A stretch of 64,000 nucleotides of DNA from Citreimonas salinaria. GTDB lineage: Bacteria > Pseudomonadota > Alphaproteobacteria > Rhodobacterales > Rhodobacteraceae. The position numbers were made by a program, and so were the translations under genes. The DNA lies in NCBI RefSeq assembly GCF_900107235.1, contig NZ_FNPF01000004.1, forward strand, positions 248,001-312,000, in the 5' to 3' direction. Of the stretch, positions 32,876 through 40,418 are shown one piece after another. Position 1 is the first letter of the stretch, and every line of letters starts with the position of its first letter. The notes beneath the pieces were generated by a model. It made no database searches. It was not told the DNA's origin and worked only from the letters and a program-made list of their open reading frames with translations.

Positions 32876-33697
32876 TCAGGCGGCCAGCGTCTCTCCGCCG
32901 CCGCCTGGCGCGCGCACCGAGGGGGCGGCGGCGCTTTCGGCGTCGTCCGTGATCCACGTGTCGACCGCCTCGCGCATCAGGGCCAGCCGCTCGACGTACC
33001 GACGCGACGCGAAAGGCCCGCGATCGCCCTCTTCCAGGCGCGCGATCTCGGCGGCCAGCCGGTGCTGCAGGTCGGTCAGCAGCGGCTCCATCCGGTCGAT
33101 CCGCGCGCGATCCTGCCGTGCCGCGCGGTGCAGCGTCGCCGCCACGTGGTCGGCGAAGGCGGTGGTCTCGTGCGCCAGCTGGGGGTCGTCCAGCGACAGC
33201 ACGCGCGCCTCGGCATCGGCCAGGGCCGATTCCAGCGCGATCAGCAGCGGGCGGCGCCGGTCGCCGGCACCCGCCTCGGGGCAGTCGGTTGCCGTCTTGT
33301 CGCGCAGCGGGTCCGGCCCGAACGAGATCAGCGCCAGCGCCGCGGCCAGCAGCCCGAACACGGCAGCGACCCGGCCCGAACCGAACCGGTGCAGCGCCAG
33401 CGTGCCCACGACCAGCCCGATCAGCAGCGCGCCGATGATCTTGCGCGGCACCCGCGGCGCCGCCGCCAGCCGCGCCGCCGCGTAGGCGCGCGCGATCCGC
33501 TGGCCGCGCGCGATCAGCCGCACCGCGAGGATCAGCACCACCGCCAGGACCAGCGCGCTCAGCTGCATCGCCTGGCTGCCGTGCAGCGCCCAGACCACCA
33601 GCGGCAGCGCCGCCAGAAGCAGCAGGCCAAGCCGCCCCTCGACGGCGTCGCCGCGCGTCACGAAGCGCAGCGAAGGGATCAGCGCCGGGGCCTTCAT
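32876..33697 (-). CDS. Second XpaC-like membrane protein
   Basis: A 273-residue protein with the same layout as the XpaC gene two frames downstream: two pairs of N-terminal hydrophobic helices (about 22-60 and 80-125), the SFGPDPLRDKT motif, then a helical charged tail ending in a Gly/Ala-rich stretch. The two proteins look like divergent paralogues. The ATG at 33697 overlaps the stop of the small upstream gene (ATGA). About 100 bp without a gene separates it from the 29-residue frame. Confidence 0.65.
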   Translation of the reverse strand: MKAPALIPSLRFVTRGDAVEGRLGLLLLAALPLVVWALHGSQAMQLSALVLAVVLILAVRLIARGQRIARAYAAARLAAAPRVPRKIIGALLIGLVVGTLALHRFGSGRVAAVFGLLAAALALISFGPDPLRDKTATDCPEAGAGDRRRPLLIALESALADAEARVLSLDDPQLAHETTAFADHVAATLHRAARQDRARIDRMEPLLTDLQHRLAAEIARLEEGDRGPFASRRYVERLALMREAVDTWITDDAESAAAPSVRAPGGGGETLAA

Positions 33698-33882
33698 GCC
33701 ATGCCCAGGATGAAGATCATCAGCCACAGCGCCGCGAAGGCCAGGCTGGACGCCCGCCCGCCGCGCGTTCCCAGCGTTCCCGCCAGAACCTGCGCCGTGT
33801 CCCGCAACACCCCCGGCAGCCCGGTCAGGACCAGATATCCGGAGAAGAGCGCCGTGCCCAATGCGATGATCGTGATAGCCAT
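33694..33882 (-). CDS. 62-residue two-helix membrane protein
   Basis: A small protein starting MAITIIALGTALFSGYLV, with hydrophobic helices at about 2-22 and 45-61 and a short polar loop between (TQVLAGTLGTRGGRASS-like, basic). A TTG at 33903 would extend it by seven residues. It is the first gene of the membrane-associated operon and is coupled to the XpaC-like gene by an ATGA overlap. No family is recognised. Confidence 0.65.
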   Translation of the reverse strand: MAITIIALGTALFSGYLVLTGLPGVLRDTAQVLAGTLGTRGGRASSLAFAALWLMIFILGMA

Positions 33883-33957
33883 GCCACCATGGATTCCCGC
33901 CAAACCGGGCGAAAACGCGGCAAGGGCCGGTCAAAACAGGGGTTTGTTAACGGGGTG

Positions 33958-34788
33958 TTAACGGCCCGAGGGCTTGCGGGGCGTCCGAGTCACGCGCCGG
34001 CGCGGCGCGCCCTTGGCCGCCTTGGCGGTGCCGGTGTCGTCCTTGTCCGGCTCCAGCCCCAGCTGGTCGCGCAGCACGCGGCCGCGCACTTCCTCGACCG
34101 CGCCCGCTTTCAGCTGGCCCAGCTGGAAGGGGCCGTAGGACACCCGGATCAGCCGGTTCACCGTCAGCCCGATATCCATCATCGCGCGGCGCACCTCGCG
34201 GTTCTTGCCCTCGCGCAGGCCCACCGTCAGCCAGGCGTTCGCGCCCTGCTGGCGGTCGATTCCCACCACCATCGGCTGGAATCGCTGCCCGTCCACCACC
34301 AGCCCGGTGCGCAGCGGCTCCAGCATGGCGTCGGTCGGCCGGCCGTTGACGCGCACCCGGTAGCGCCGCAGCCACCCGGTCGACGGAAGCTCCAGCCGCC
34401 GCTTGATCCCGCCGTCGTTGGTCAGCAGCAGCAGCCCCTCGGAGTTGAGGTCCAGCCGCCCGATGCTCATCACGCGGGGCATGTCCTCGGGCAGGTCGTC
34501 GTAGATCGTCGGCCGGCCCTGTTCGTCCTTCGTGGTCGTCACCAGCCCCGTGGGCTTGTGATACAGCCACAGCCGGGGCGCCGCGGGCGCACTCAGCGGC
34601 TTGCCGTCGACCTCGACCTTGTCCTTCGCGGTCACGTTCAGCGCCGCGCGGTCGACGACCTTGCCGTTGACGGTGACGCGCCCCTCTTCGATCAGGCGCT
34701 CGGCCTCGCGGCGCGAGGCGACGCCGGCGCGGGCGATCACCTTTGCGATTCGGTCGCCGGGCGGCGAGGAGGGGGGCGTTTGGCTCAT
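33958..34788 (-). CDS. rluB: 23S rRNA/tRNA pseudouridine synthase, RsuA/RluB family
   Basis: A 276-residue enzyme: S4 RNA-binding domain at about 11-58 (RIAKVIARAGVASRREAERLI in two segments), then the RsuA/RluB catalytic domain with the catalytic aspartate in IGRLDLNSEG and the GKNREVRRAM motif. The C-terminus is a basic, probably disordered tail (KGAPRRRVTRTPRKPSGR). RluB isomerises U2605 of 23S rRNA; the S4 domain and length fit RluB better than RluE, which is represented by the gene at 35320. It diverges from tadA. Confidence 0.88.
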   Translation of the reverse strand: MSQTPPSSPPGDRIAKVIARAGVASRREAERLIEEGRVTVNGKVVDRAALNVTAKDKVEVDGKPLSAPAAPRLWLYHKPTGLVTTTKDEQGRPTIYDDLPEDMPRVMSIGRLDLNSEGLLLLTNDGGIKRRLELPSTGWLRRYRVRVNGRPTDAMLEPLRTGLVVDGQRFQPMVVGIDRQQGANAWLTVGLREGKNREVRRAMMDIGLTVNRLIRVSYGPFQLGQLKAGAVEEVRGRVLRDQLGLEPDKDDTGTAKAAKGAPRRRVTRTPRKPSGR

Positions 34789-34864
34789 CCCCCGCGCTCT
34801 AAAGCATCCGCGCGCCCGAAAGAAGGGGGTTCGGCCTGCGCCGCTGCGGCGCTATAGGGGGCTC

Positions 34865-35323
34865 ATGCGCTTCGCCTCTCACATGGATCGCGCGCTGGAC
34901 CAGGCCCGCGCCGCCGCCGACCGCGGCGAGGTGCCCGTCGGCGCCGTGCTCGTCGGCCCCGGCGGCGTGCTGGCCGTCGCCGGCAACCGCACGCGCGAAC
35001 TGAACGACCCCACCGCCCATGCCGAGATGCTGGTGATCCGCGCCGCCTGCGCCGCCCTGGGGCAGGAGCGGCTGACCGGCTGCGACCTCTACGTGACTCT
35101 GGAACCTTGCGCGATGTGCGCCGCCGCCATCGCCGCCGCGCGGATCGGGCGGCTGTATTACGGTGCCGACGATCCGAAATCCGGCGGCGTCGCCCACGGC
35201 GCGCGCGTCTTCGCGCATCCCCAGGCCCACCACGCGCCCGAGATCTACGACGGCATCGCCGCCGAGGCCTCGGCCGCCCTGCTGCGCGCCTTCTTCGCGG
35301 AACGCCGGGGCCCGCCCCGATGA
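34865..35323 (+). CDS. tadA: tRNA-specific adenosine deaminase
   Basis: A 152-residue zinc deaminase converting A34 to inosine in tRNA-Arg(ACG). The zinc/catalytic motifs HAEM and EPCAMC are intact, preceded by PVGAVLVG and [12 protein letters not shown], which is typical of TadA. Length is normal. The stop overlaps the start of the pseudouridine synthase gene (ATGA), so the two RNA-modification genes are coupled. Confidence 0.93.
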   Translation: MRFASHMDRALDQARAAADRGEVPVGAVLVGPGGVLAVAGNRTRELNDPTAHAEMLVIRAACAALGQERLTGCDLYVTLEPCAMCAAAIAAARIGRLYYGADDPKSGGVAHGARVFAHPQAHHAPEIYDGIAAEASAALLRAFFAERRGPPR

Positions 35324-35862
35324 CCGTGATCCTGTTCAACAAGCCGATGAACGTGCTGTCGCAATTCACCGATCGCGGCACCGAAGGCAGCCCGCGCGCC
35401 ACGCTGTCGGATTACATCGACGTGCCGGGCGTCTATCCCGCAGGGCGACTCGATCGCGATTCCGAGGGCCTGATGATCCTGACCGACGACGGCAGGCTGC
35501 AGGCGCGCATCGCCTCGCCCAGGTTCAAGCGCCGCAAGACCTACCTCGTGCAGGTCGAGGGCACGCCGTCAGACGCGCAGCTCGACGCGCTCCGCCGCGG
35601 CGTGACCCTGAAGGACGGCCCCACCCGCCCCGCGCAGGCCGAGGCCATCGCCCCGCCCGACCTGTGGCCCCGCGACCCGCCCGTCCGCGCGCGCAAGACC
35701 GTGCCCGACGCGTGGCTGCGCCTCACTATCACCGAGGGGCGCAACCGCCAGGTGCGCCGCATGACCGCGCATGTGGGTCTGCCCTGCCTGCGGCTCGTCC
35801 GCTGGCAGGTCGGCGACTGGAGCCTCGACGGCCTCGCCTCCGGAGACTGGCGCAAGGTCTAG
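35320..35862 (+). CDS. rluE: 23S rRNA pseudouridine synthase, RluE type
   Basis: A 180-residue member of the RsuA family without an S4 domain, which is the RluE layout (modifies U2457 of 23S rRNA). The catalytic aspartate is in [28 protein letters not shown] completes the family signature, and the protein starts [14 protein letters not shown] as in RluE. Coupled to tadA by ATGA. A 240-bp gene-free stretch with a dispersed repeat follows. Confidence 0.9.
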   Translation: MTVILFNKPMNVLSQFTDRGTEGSPRATLSDYIDVPGVYPAGRLDRDSEGLMILTDDGRLQARIASPRFKRRKTYLVQVEGTPSDAQLDALRRGVTLKDGPTRPAQAEAIAPPDLWPRDPPVRARKTVPDAWLRLTITEGRNRQVRRMTAHVGLPCLRLVRWQVGDWSLDGLASGDWRKV

Positions 35863-36017
35863 GTGGTTTCCGGAGGGGGCGTACCCGTGGATCCGACGCT
35901 CGCCGTCGGCGTGGCTTACCCGCCGAACGGCCTCGCGCGCAGCCCGGGCGCATGGCCGGAGCGGACCCGCACCACGCGCAAGATCCCCGTCCGGAGCGGC
36001 GCCAAATCCCCCGAAAC

Positions 36018-36091
36018 CCTAACGCTTCGCGAATCGGTCTCTGCAAGCCATTGATTTTCCTGAGGCGCGATCCTGTCCCACCGTGGGACAC
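36018..36091. repeat. 74-bp dispersed repeat with 17-bp palindrome, copy 1
   Basis: Lies in the 242-bp gap between convergent rluE and hemF. It begins CCTAACGCTTCGCGAATC, has the invariant block CTCTGCAAGCCATTGATTTT and CTGAGGCG, and ends in the perfect palindrome TGTCCCAC-C-GTGGGACA (36074-36090). A second copy of identical length lies at 49525-49598. The rest of this gap is GC-rich without a visible gene. It may be a protein-binding site, RNA hairpin or mobile miniature element. Confidence 0.7.
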
Positions 36092-36104
36092 CCGCTCGGC
36101 CGTC

Positions 36105-36995
36105 TCAGACCCACTTCGCCATCGGCGGCAGGCTCATCAGCACCGCATTGGCATCGTGCCCCGTCGCCAGCCCGAACTTGGTCCCCCGGTCGTAGACCAG
36201 ATTATACTCGGCATAGAGCCCCCGGTGGACCAGCTGCGCGTCCTTGTCCGCCTCCGAGAAGTCCTGCACCCGCCGCTTTTCGACCAGCGGCAGGAAGGCC
36301 GGCAGGAAGGCCCGCCCGATATCCTGCGTCAGCGCGAAATCCGCCTCCCAGTCGCCCGAGTTCCGGTCGTCCATGAAGATCCCGCCCACGCCCCGCGCCC
36401 GGTTCCGGTGGGGGATGTAGAAATACTCGTCCGCCCAGGCCTTGAGCCTGGGGTAGTGATCCTCGCCATGCGGGTCCAGGTGCGCCTTCTGGGTCGCGTG
36501 GAAATGCTCGGTATCCTCGGCGTATTCCAGGCACGGGTTCAGGTCCGACCCGCCGCCGAACCACCACGCATGCGGCGTCCAGAACATCCGCGTGTTCATG
36601 TGCACCGCCGGGACGTGCGGGTTCTGCATGTGGGCGACGAGGCTGATCCCGCTGGCCCAGAAGCGCGGGTCGCTGTCCATGCCCGGGATGCCGCGCGCGG
36701 CCATCGCCTTCTGCGCCGCGTCGCCCAGCGTGCCGTAGACCTCGGAGACGTTGACGCCGACCTTCTCGAAGACCCGCGCGCCGCGCATCGCGCTCATCAG
36801 CCCGCCGCCGGCATCCGAGCCGTCCTCGGCCCTGCGCTGCGTCTTCGTCACCTCGAACCGCCCCGGCGTCCTGTCGCTGAACGGCCCGGTGTCGTGGCTG
36901 TCCTCCAGCCCCTCGAATGCCGCGACGATCTGGTCGCGCAACTCCCGGAACCAGCCGGCCGCGCGGGATTTTTCGGTATCGAAGGCGTCTTTCAT
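36105..36995 (-). CDS. hemF: Oxygen-dependent coproporphyrinogen III oxidase
   Basis: A 296-residue enzyme that oxidatively decarboxylates coproporphyrinogen III to protoporphyrinogen IX. Recognised by ISLVAHMQNPHVPAVHMNTR (across two motifs), WWFGGGSDLNP and the C-terminal EYNLVYDRGTKFGL. It needs oxygen, so the organism makes haem aerobically; an anaerobic HemN is not in the window. The start follows AGGGG. hemC and hemE lie 9-10 kb further along on other transcripts. Confidence 0.97.
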   Translation of the reverse strand: MKDAFDTEKSRAAGWFRELRDQIVAAFEGLEDSHDTGPFSDRTPGRFEVTKTQRRAEDGSDAGGGLMSAMRGARVFEKVGVNVSEVYGTLGDAAQKAMAARGIPGMDSDPRFWASGISLVAHMQNPHVPAVHMNTRMFWTPHAWWFGGGSDLNPCLEYAEDTEHFHATQKAHLDPHGEDHYPRLKAWADEYFYIPHRNRARGVGGIFMDDRNSGDWEADFALTQDIGRAFLPAFLPLVEKRRVQDFSEADKDAQLVHRGLYAEYNLVYDRGTKFGLATGHDANAVLMSLPPMAKWV

Positions 36996-37147
36996 CGGGG
37001 TGCCCCTGCAGTTTCGGCCACCCTAGCTGCGACGTTTCCGCCCCGCAACGCGACCGCGCGCGCCCGCATCCTCTTCTGGCCGCACATATTCCGCGAAGCG
37101 TGAGGGGCAGCGCCCCGCTCCGCCGCCCGAACCCGCGCGCCGGCCGC

Positions 37148-37948
37148 TCAGTGCGCCGGCGCCGCCACCGGGTCGACCAGCGTTCGGCCGCCATCGACGG
37201 TGATGATCTGCCCGGTCATGAAGCCCGCGCTTTCCGACGTCAGGAACTGGACTGCCTCGGCCAGCTCGCCGGGGGCGGCGATGCGGCCCAGCGGCGTGTG
37301 ATCCTCGATGTCGGATCGATAGTCGCGGTTGTCGCGCAGCGTGTCCTTGAGGCTGGTCGACATGACCGACCCGAAGGCCACGGCGTTGACGCGGATGCGC
37401 TCGGGCGCCAGAGCCACGGCCATGCCGCGGGTCATCTGGTCCATCGCCGCGCACGAGATCGAGTAGCCCAGCAGCGACGGATGCGTGCGCCGCGCGGCGA
37501 TCGACGAAAGGTTCACGATGGCGCCAACCTGGCCGCGCTCCTGGCCCTCGGCCTGCTTGATCATCCGCTTGGCGACCAGCTGGCTCAGGCGCAGCGCGGT
37601 CATCATGTTCTGCGACAGCATCAACTCGATCGACGTGTCGTCCAGGTCCAGCGGATCCGAGGTCAGCATCTGCCGCGACCCGTTCACGAGGATGTCGACC
37701 CGGTCGAACGCGTCCAGCGTCGCCGACAGCAGGTTCGCCATGGTCAGCCGCTCGCGCAGGTCGCCGGCGAAATAGCGCATCGAGTCGCCCTCGTCGCGCT
37801 CGCCGCACTCCTTGATGAGCCGGTCCTCGTCGATGTCGGCGAACATCACGTTGGCGCCCTTGGCGGCGAAGTGCCGCGCGATGGCCAGCCCGACGCCGTT
37901 GGCCGCGCCGGTGACGATCGCGGTCTTGCCCTCTACGGAAAAGCTCAT
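37148..37948 (-). CDS. SDR-family protein lacking the catalytic lysine
   Basis: A 266-residue short-chain dehydrogenase/reductase fold. The nucleotide-binding TGAANGVG motif and the catalytic Ser (NLSS148-149) and Tyr162 are present, but the active-site lysine of YxxxK is Cys166 (GYSISCAAMDQM) and the NNAG motif has become VNGS. It may be inactive, work with altered chemistry, or serve a non-catalytic role. It lies 7 bp downstream of the RsmC-like methyltransferase and is probably cotranscribed with it. The C-terminal ITVDGGRTL is typical of classical SDRs. Confidence 0.85.
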   Translation of the reverse strand: MSFSVEGKTAIVTGAANGVGLAIARHFAAKGANVMFADIDEDRLIKECGERDEGDSMRYFAGDLRERLTMANLLSATLDAFDRVDILVNGSRQMLTSDPLDLDDTSIELMLSQNMMTALRLSQLVAKRMIKQAEGQERGQVGAIVNLSSIAARRTHPSLLGYSISCAAMDQMTRGMAVALAPERIRVNAVAFGSVMSTSLKDTLRDNRDYRSDIEDHTPLGRIAAPGELAEAVQFLTSESAGFMTGQIITVDGGRTLVDPVAAPAH

Positions 37949-37955
37949 CTCGGTC

Positions 37956-38981
37956 TCAGCCTGTGCCTGGGGTGGATCGGCCGCGCCGGTCGGAATGCGG
38001 GCGCGCCGCGTGGAGGATCTTGAACTTGGTGTCGCCGCCCGTTTCGGACACGTCGCGGAAGGCGGCGGTCAGGGCAGGTTCATACGGCAGATGCTGGTTA
38101 GCGACCAGCCAAAGCTGCCCGCGTGGCCCCAGCATGCGCGCGGCGGCCGCGATGAAGGCCTTGCCGATGTCGGGGTCGCCCTTGCGCCCGGCATGGAAGG
38201 GTGGGTTCATCACCACTGCCTCGAGCGGCGCGTCGGGCTGCCATGCGGTGGCGTCGGCCCAGTGGAAACGCGCGCGCGGATCGTCGACATTCGCCCGCGC
38301 GCAGTCGAGCGCGCGCAGGTCGGCCTCGACCAGGTGAAGCTCGGTCACGCCGCGGCTCAGGATCTCGCGCGACAGCCAGCCCCAGCCTGCGCCGAGATCG
38401 GCCACCCGGTCGGGCAGGCGGGCGGGCAGCGCCTCGGCCAGCGCGCGCGACCCGGGATCGGCGCCGTCGGCCGAGAAGATGCCGGGCGCGGTCATGTCGC
38501 CCTCGGCGTTGGGGGACATCTCCGGAAGGATCCAGTCGGCCAGCGCGCCCGCGGCCTCGAACCACACGACCTTGCCATGCGCCTTCGAGACCGGCCCGTG
38601 CAGCGCGTCGGCCAGCCTTGCGCGCAGCGCCTTGACCATCGCCTCGATCCCGTCGGTCTTGGCGCCGTCGACGACCACCAGCCCGCCGGGCGTCGCCGCC
38701 TCGGCCCGGGCGATGCGGTCCTGCGCCAGATCGCGGGCGCGGGGCAGGGTGACGATCGTGGCGGCGTAGGACCCGTCAAGCGCGGTGGCGACGTTCATGC
38801 CACGGTCGCGCCAGATGTCGTGGTCCGGCTTGAGCGGCTGCACGATGGCTAGGCGCGCCGGGTCCACCGGCGGCAGGGGGGCGTCGAGCAGCGGGGCGAC
38901 CAGCGCGACGCGCCCTCCGGGCGGTAGCGCAAGGCCGGCCTGGATCGCGTGGCTCAGGCGGTCTGGATTGTGTGAGGACAT
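37956..38981 (-). CDS. RsmC/RlmG-like class I SAM methyltransferase
   Basis: A 341-residue protein with a degenerate N-terminal methyltransferase-like domain and an active C-terminal domain: SAM motif VADLGAGWGWLS, acidic VEADLRALDCA and the guanine-N2 methyltransferase motif NPPFHAG. This two-domain plan is that of RsmC (16S G1207) and RlmG (23S G1835). Which rRNA site is methylated is unclear. It precedes the SDR gene on the same strand. Confidence 0.8.
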   Translation of the reverse strand: MSSHNPDRLSHAIQAGLALPPGGRVALVAPLLDAPLPPVDPARLAIVQPLKPDHDIWRDRGMNVATALDGSYAATIVTLPRARDLAQDRIARAEAATPGGLVVVDGAKTDGIEAMVKALRARLADALHGPVSKAHGKVVWFEAAGALADWILPEMSPNAEGDMTAPGIFSADGADPGSRALAEALPARLPDRVADLGAGWGWLSREILSRGVTELHLVEADLRALDCARANVDDPRARFHWADATAWQPDAPLEAVVMNPPFHAGRKGDPDIGKAFIAAAARMLGPRGQLWLVANQHLPYEPALTAAFRDVSETGGDTKFKILHAARPHSDRRGRSTPGTG

Positions 38982-38997
38982 GGGCGGCGCGCGGCGC

Positions 38998-39354
38998 CTA
39001 TTCCTTTTCCATCGTGCATTGCAGCGGGTGCTGGTGCCGGCGGGCGAAATCCATCACCTGGCCGACCTTCGTCTCGGCGATCTCGTGGCTGAACACGCCG
39101 ACGACCGCAACGCCCTTCTTGTGGACGGTCAGCATCACCTCGAACGCTTGGGCGTGGGTCATGCCGAAGAAGCGCTCCAGCACGTGCACGACGAATTCCA
39201 TCGGCGTGTAGTCGTCGTTCAGCAGCAGCACCTTGTAAAGCGGCGGCCGCTTGGTCTTCGGCTTGGTGTCGACGGCGACACCGGTGGCGTCGCTCGGATC
39301 GCCCGGAGGAGGCGTGCCGGCCATCGTGGCCATCATCGTGCGGGTCGCGTCCAT
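38998..39354 (-). CDS. clpS: ATP-dependent Clp protease adaptor protein ClpS
   Basis: A 118-residue adaptor that delivers N-end-rule substrates to ClpAP. The N-degron-binding core reads [17 protein letters not shown], and [19 protein letters not shown] completes the fold; the first 35 residues are a flexible tail. ClpA is not encoded nearby in this window. An AT-rich CTATATAACC lies 65 bp upstream in the divergent gap shared with the HAD gene and may be the promoter. Confidence 0.96.
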   Translation of the reverse strand: MDATRTMMATMAGTPPPGDPSDATGVAVDTKPKTKRPPLYKVLLLNDDYTPMEFVVHVLERFFGMTHAQAFEVMLTVHKKGVAVVGVFSHEIAETKVGQVMDFARRHQHPLQCTMEKE

Positions 39355-39476
39355 GCTTGCCTTCGTCCTTGCCCGGTCGCGTCGGTCCGCGGTCGGGAAA
39401 TGGCGGTTTCAGGACACCCTATATAACCTGTGGGCCGCGTGCGAAAAGGGGGGCAGCAACCGCGGGGTGGGAAGAT

Positions 39477-40175
39477 ATGGCACGAAAGCTGCGGACGATC
39501 GGGTTCGATGCCGACGACACGCTTTGGCACAACGAGAAATTCTTCCGCCTGACGCAGGATCGATTCGCCGCCCTGCTGGCCGACCACGCCGAGGGGCACG
39601 ATCTGGACGCCCGGCTGCTGGCGGCCGAGCGGCGCAACATCGGGCATTACGGCTTCGGCGTGAAGGGCTTCGTGCTGTCGATGATCGAGACCGCGATCGA
39701 GGTTACCGACGGCCGCGTGCCGTCCTCGGTCATAAGCGAGCTTCTGGCGGCGGGGCGCGAGATGCTGGATCACCCGATCGAACTGCTGCCCCACGCGCGC
39801 GAGGCCGTCGAGGCGGTGGCCGACGATCACCGCCTGGTGCTGATCACCAAGGGCGACCTGCTCCACCAGGAGCGCAAGCTCGCGCAATCGGGCCTGGGCG
39901 AGTTGTTCGACGCGGTCGAGATCGTGTCCGACAAGCGCGCCGACACCTATGCGCGCATCTTCGGCGGCCTGCCCGGCGGGACCGAGGCCGCGATGATGGT
40001 GGGCAATTCGATGAAATCCGACGTGGTGCCGGCGGTGGAGGCGGGCGGTCACGGCGTCTTCGTTCCGCACGACTTGGGATGGGCGCTGGAAGAGGCCGAT
40101 GCGCCGGCAAGCAAAAAGTTCCATGCGATCAAAAATCTCGCGGAATTGCCCGCGCTGGTTGAACGCCTCGTCTAA
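39477..40175 (+). CDS. HAD-superfamily hydrolase (YjjG/PGP-like)
   Basis: A 232-residue HAD phosphatase: motif I IGFDADDTLWHNE with both aspartates, motif II LVLITKGD, a lysine in VSDKRADTYARI, and motif IV MVGNSMKSDVVPA. The helical cap domain lies between residues about 18 and 95. It would dephosphorylate a small metabolite; the substrate is not known. It is divergent from clpS. A 243-bp gap with no convincing gene follows. Confidence 0.85.
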   Translation: MARKLRTIGFDADDTLWHNEKFFRLTQDRFAALLADHAEGHDLDARLLAAERRNIGHYGFGVKGFVLSMIETAIEVTDGRVPSSVISELLAAGREMLDHPIELLPHAREAVEAVADDHRLVLITKGDLLHQERKLAQSGLGELFDAVEIVSDKRADTYARIFGGLPGGTEAAMMVGNSMKSDVVPAVEAGGHGVFVPHDLGWALEEADAPASKKFHAIKNLAELPALVERLV

Positions 40176-40418
40176 CGGGCGCCTTGCGATGACCCACAAG
40201 ATCCAGAAGATCCCGCAGGATGAAGGGCTTGCCGATCCGCCGGCCACCAGATGCGCTGTGGCCTCAAGGCCAAAGCGCGGACCTCGGCGCATTGCCCGCT
40301 TCCCGCCACACATCGGCCATGTTAACGTGCGCTTAATGAAGATCGGTCCAAGATGACCGACGCAGGAGACCCGACCGGGGACCAACCCTGGCGGAACGAG
40401 GCAGAGAAGGCAGAAATC

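Noticed and set aside
40189-40356. A 55-residue plus-strand frame between the HAD and carboxypeptidase genes
   Set aside because: No ribosome-binding site, mixed composition and no coupling; probably chance.
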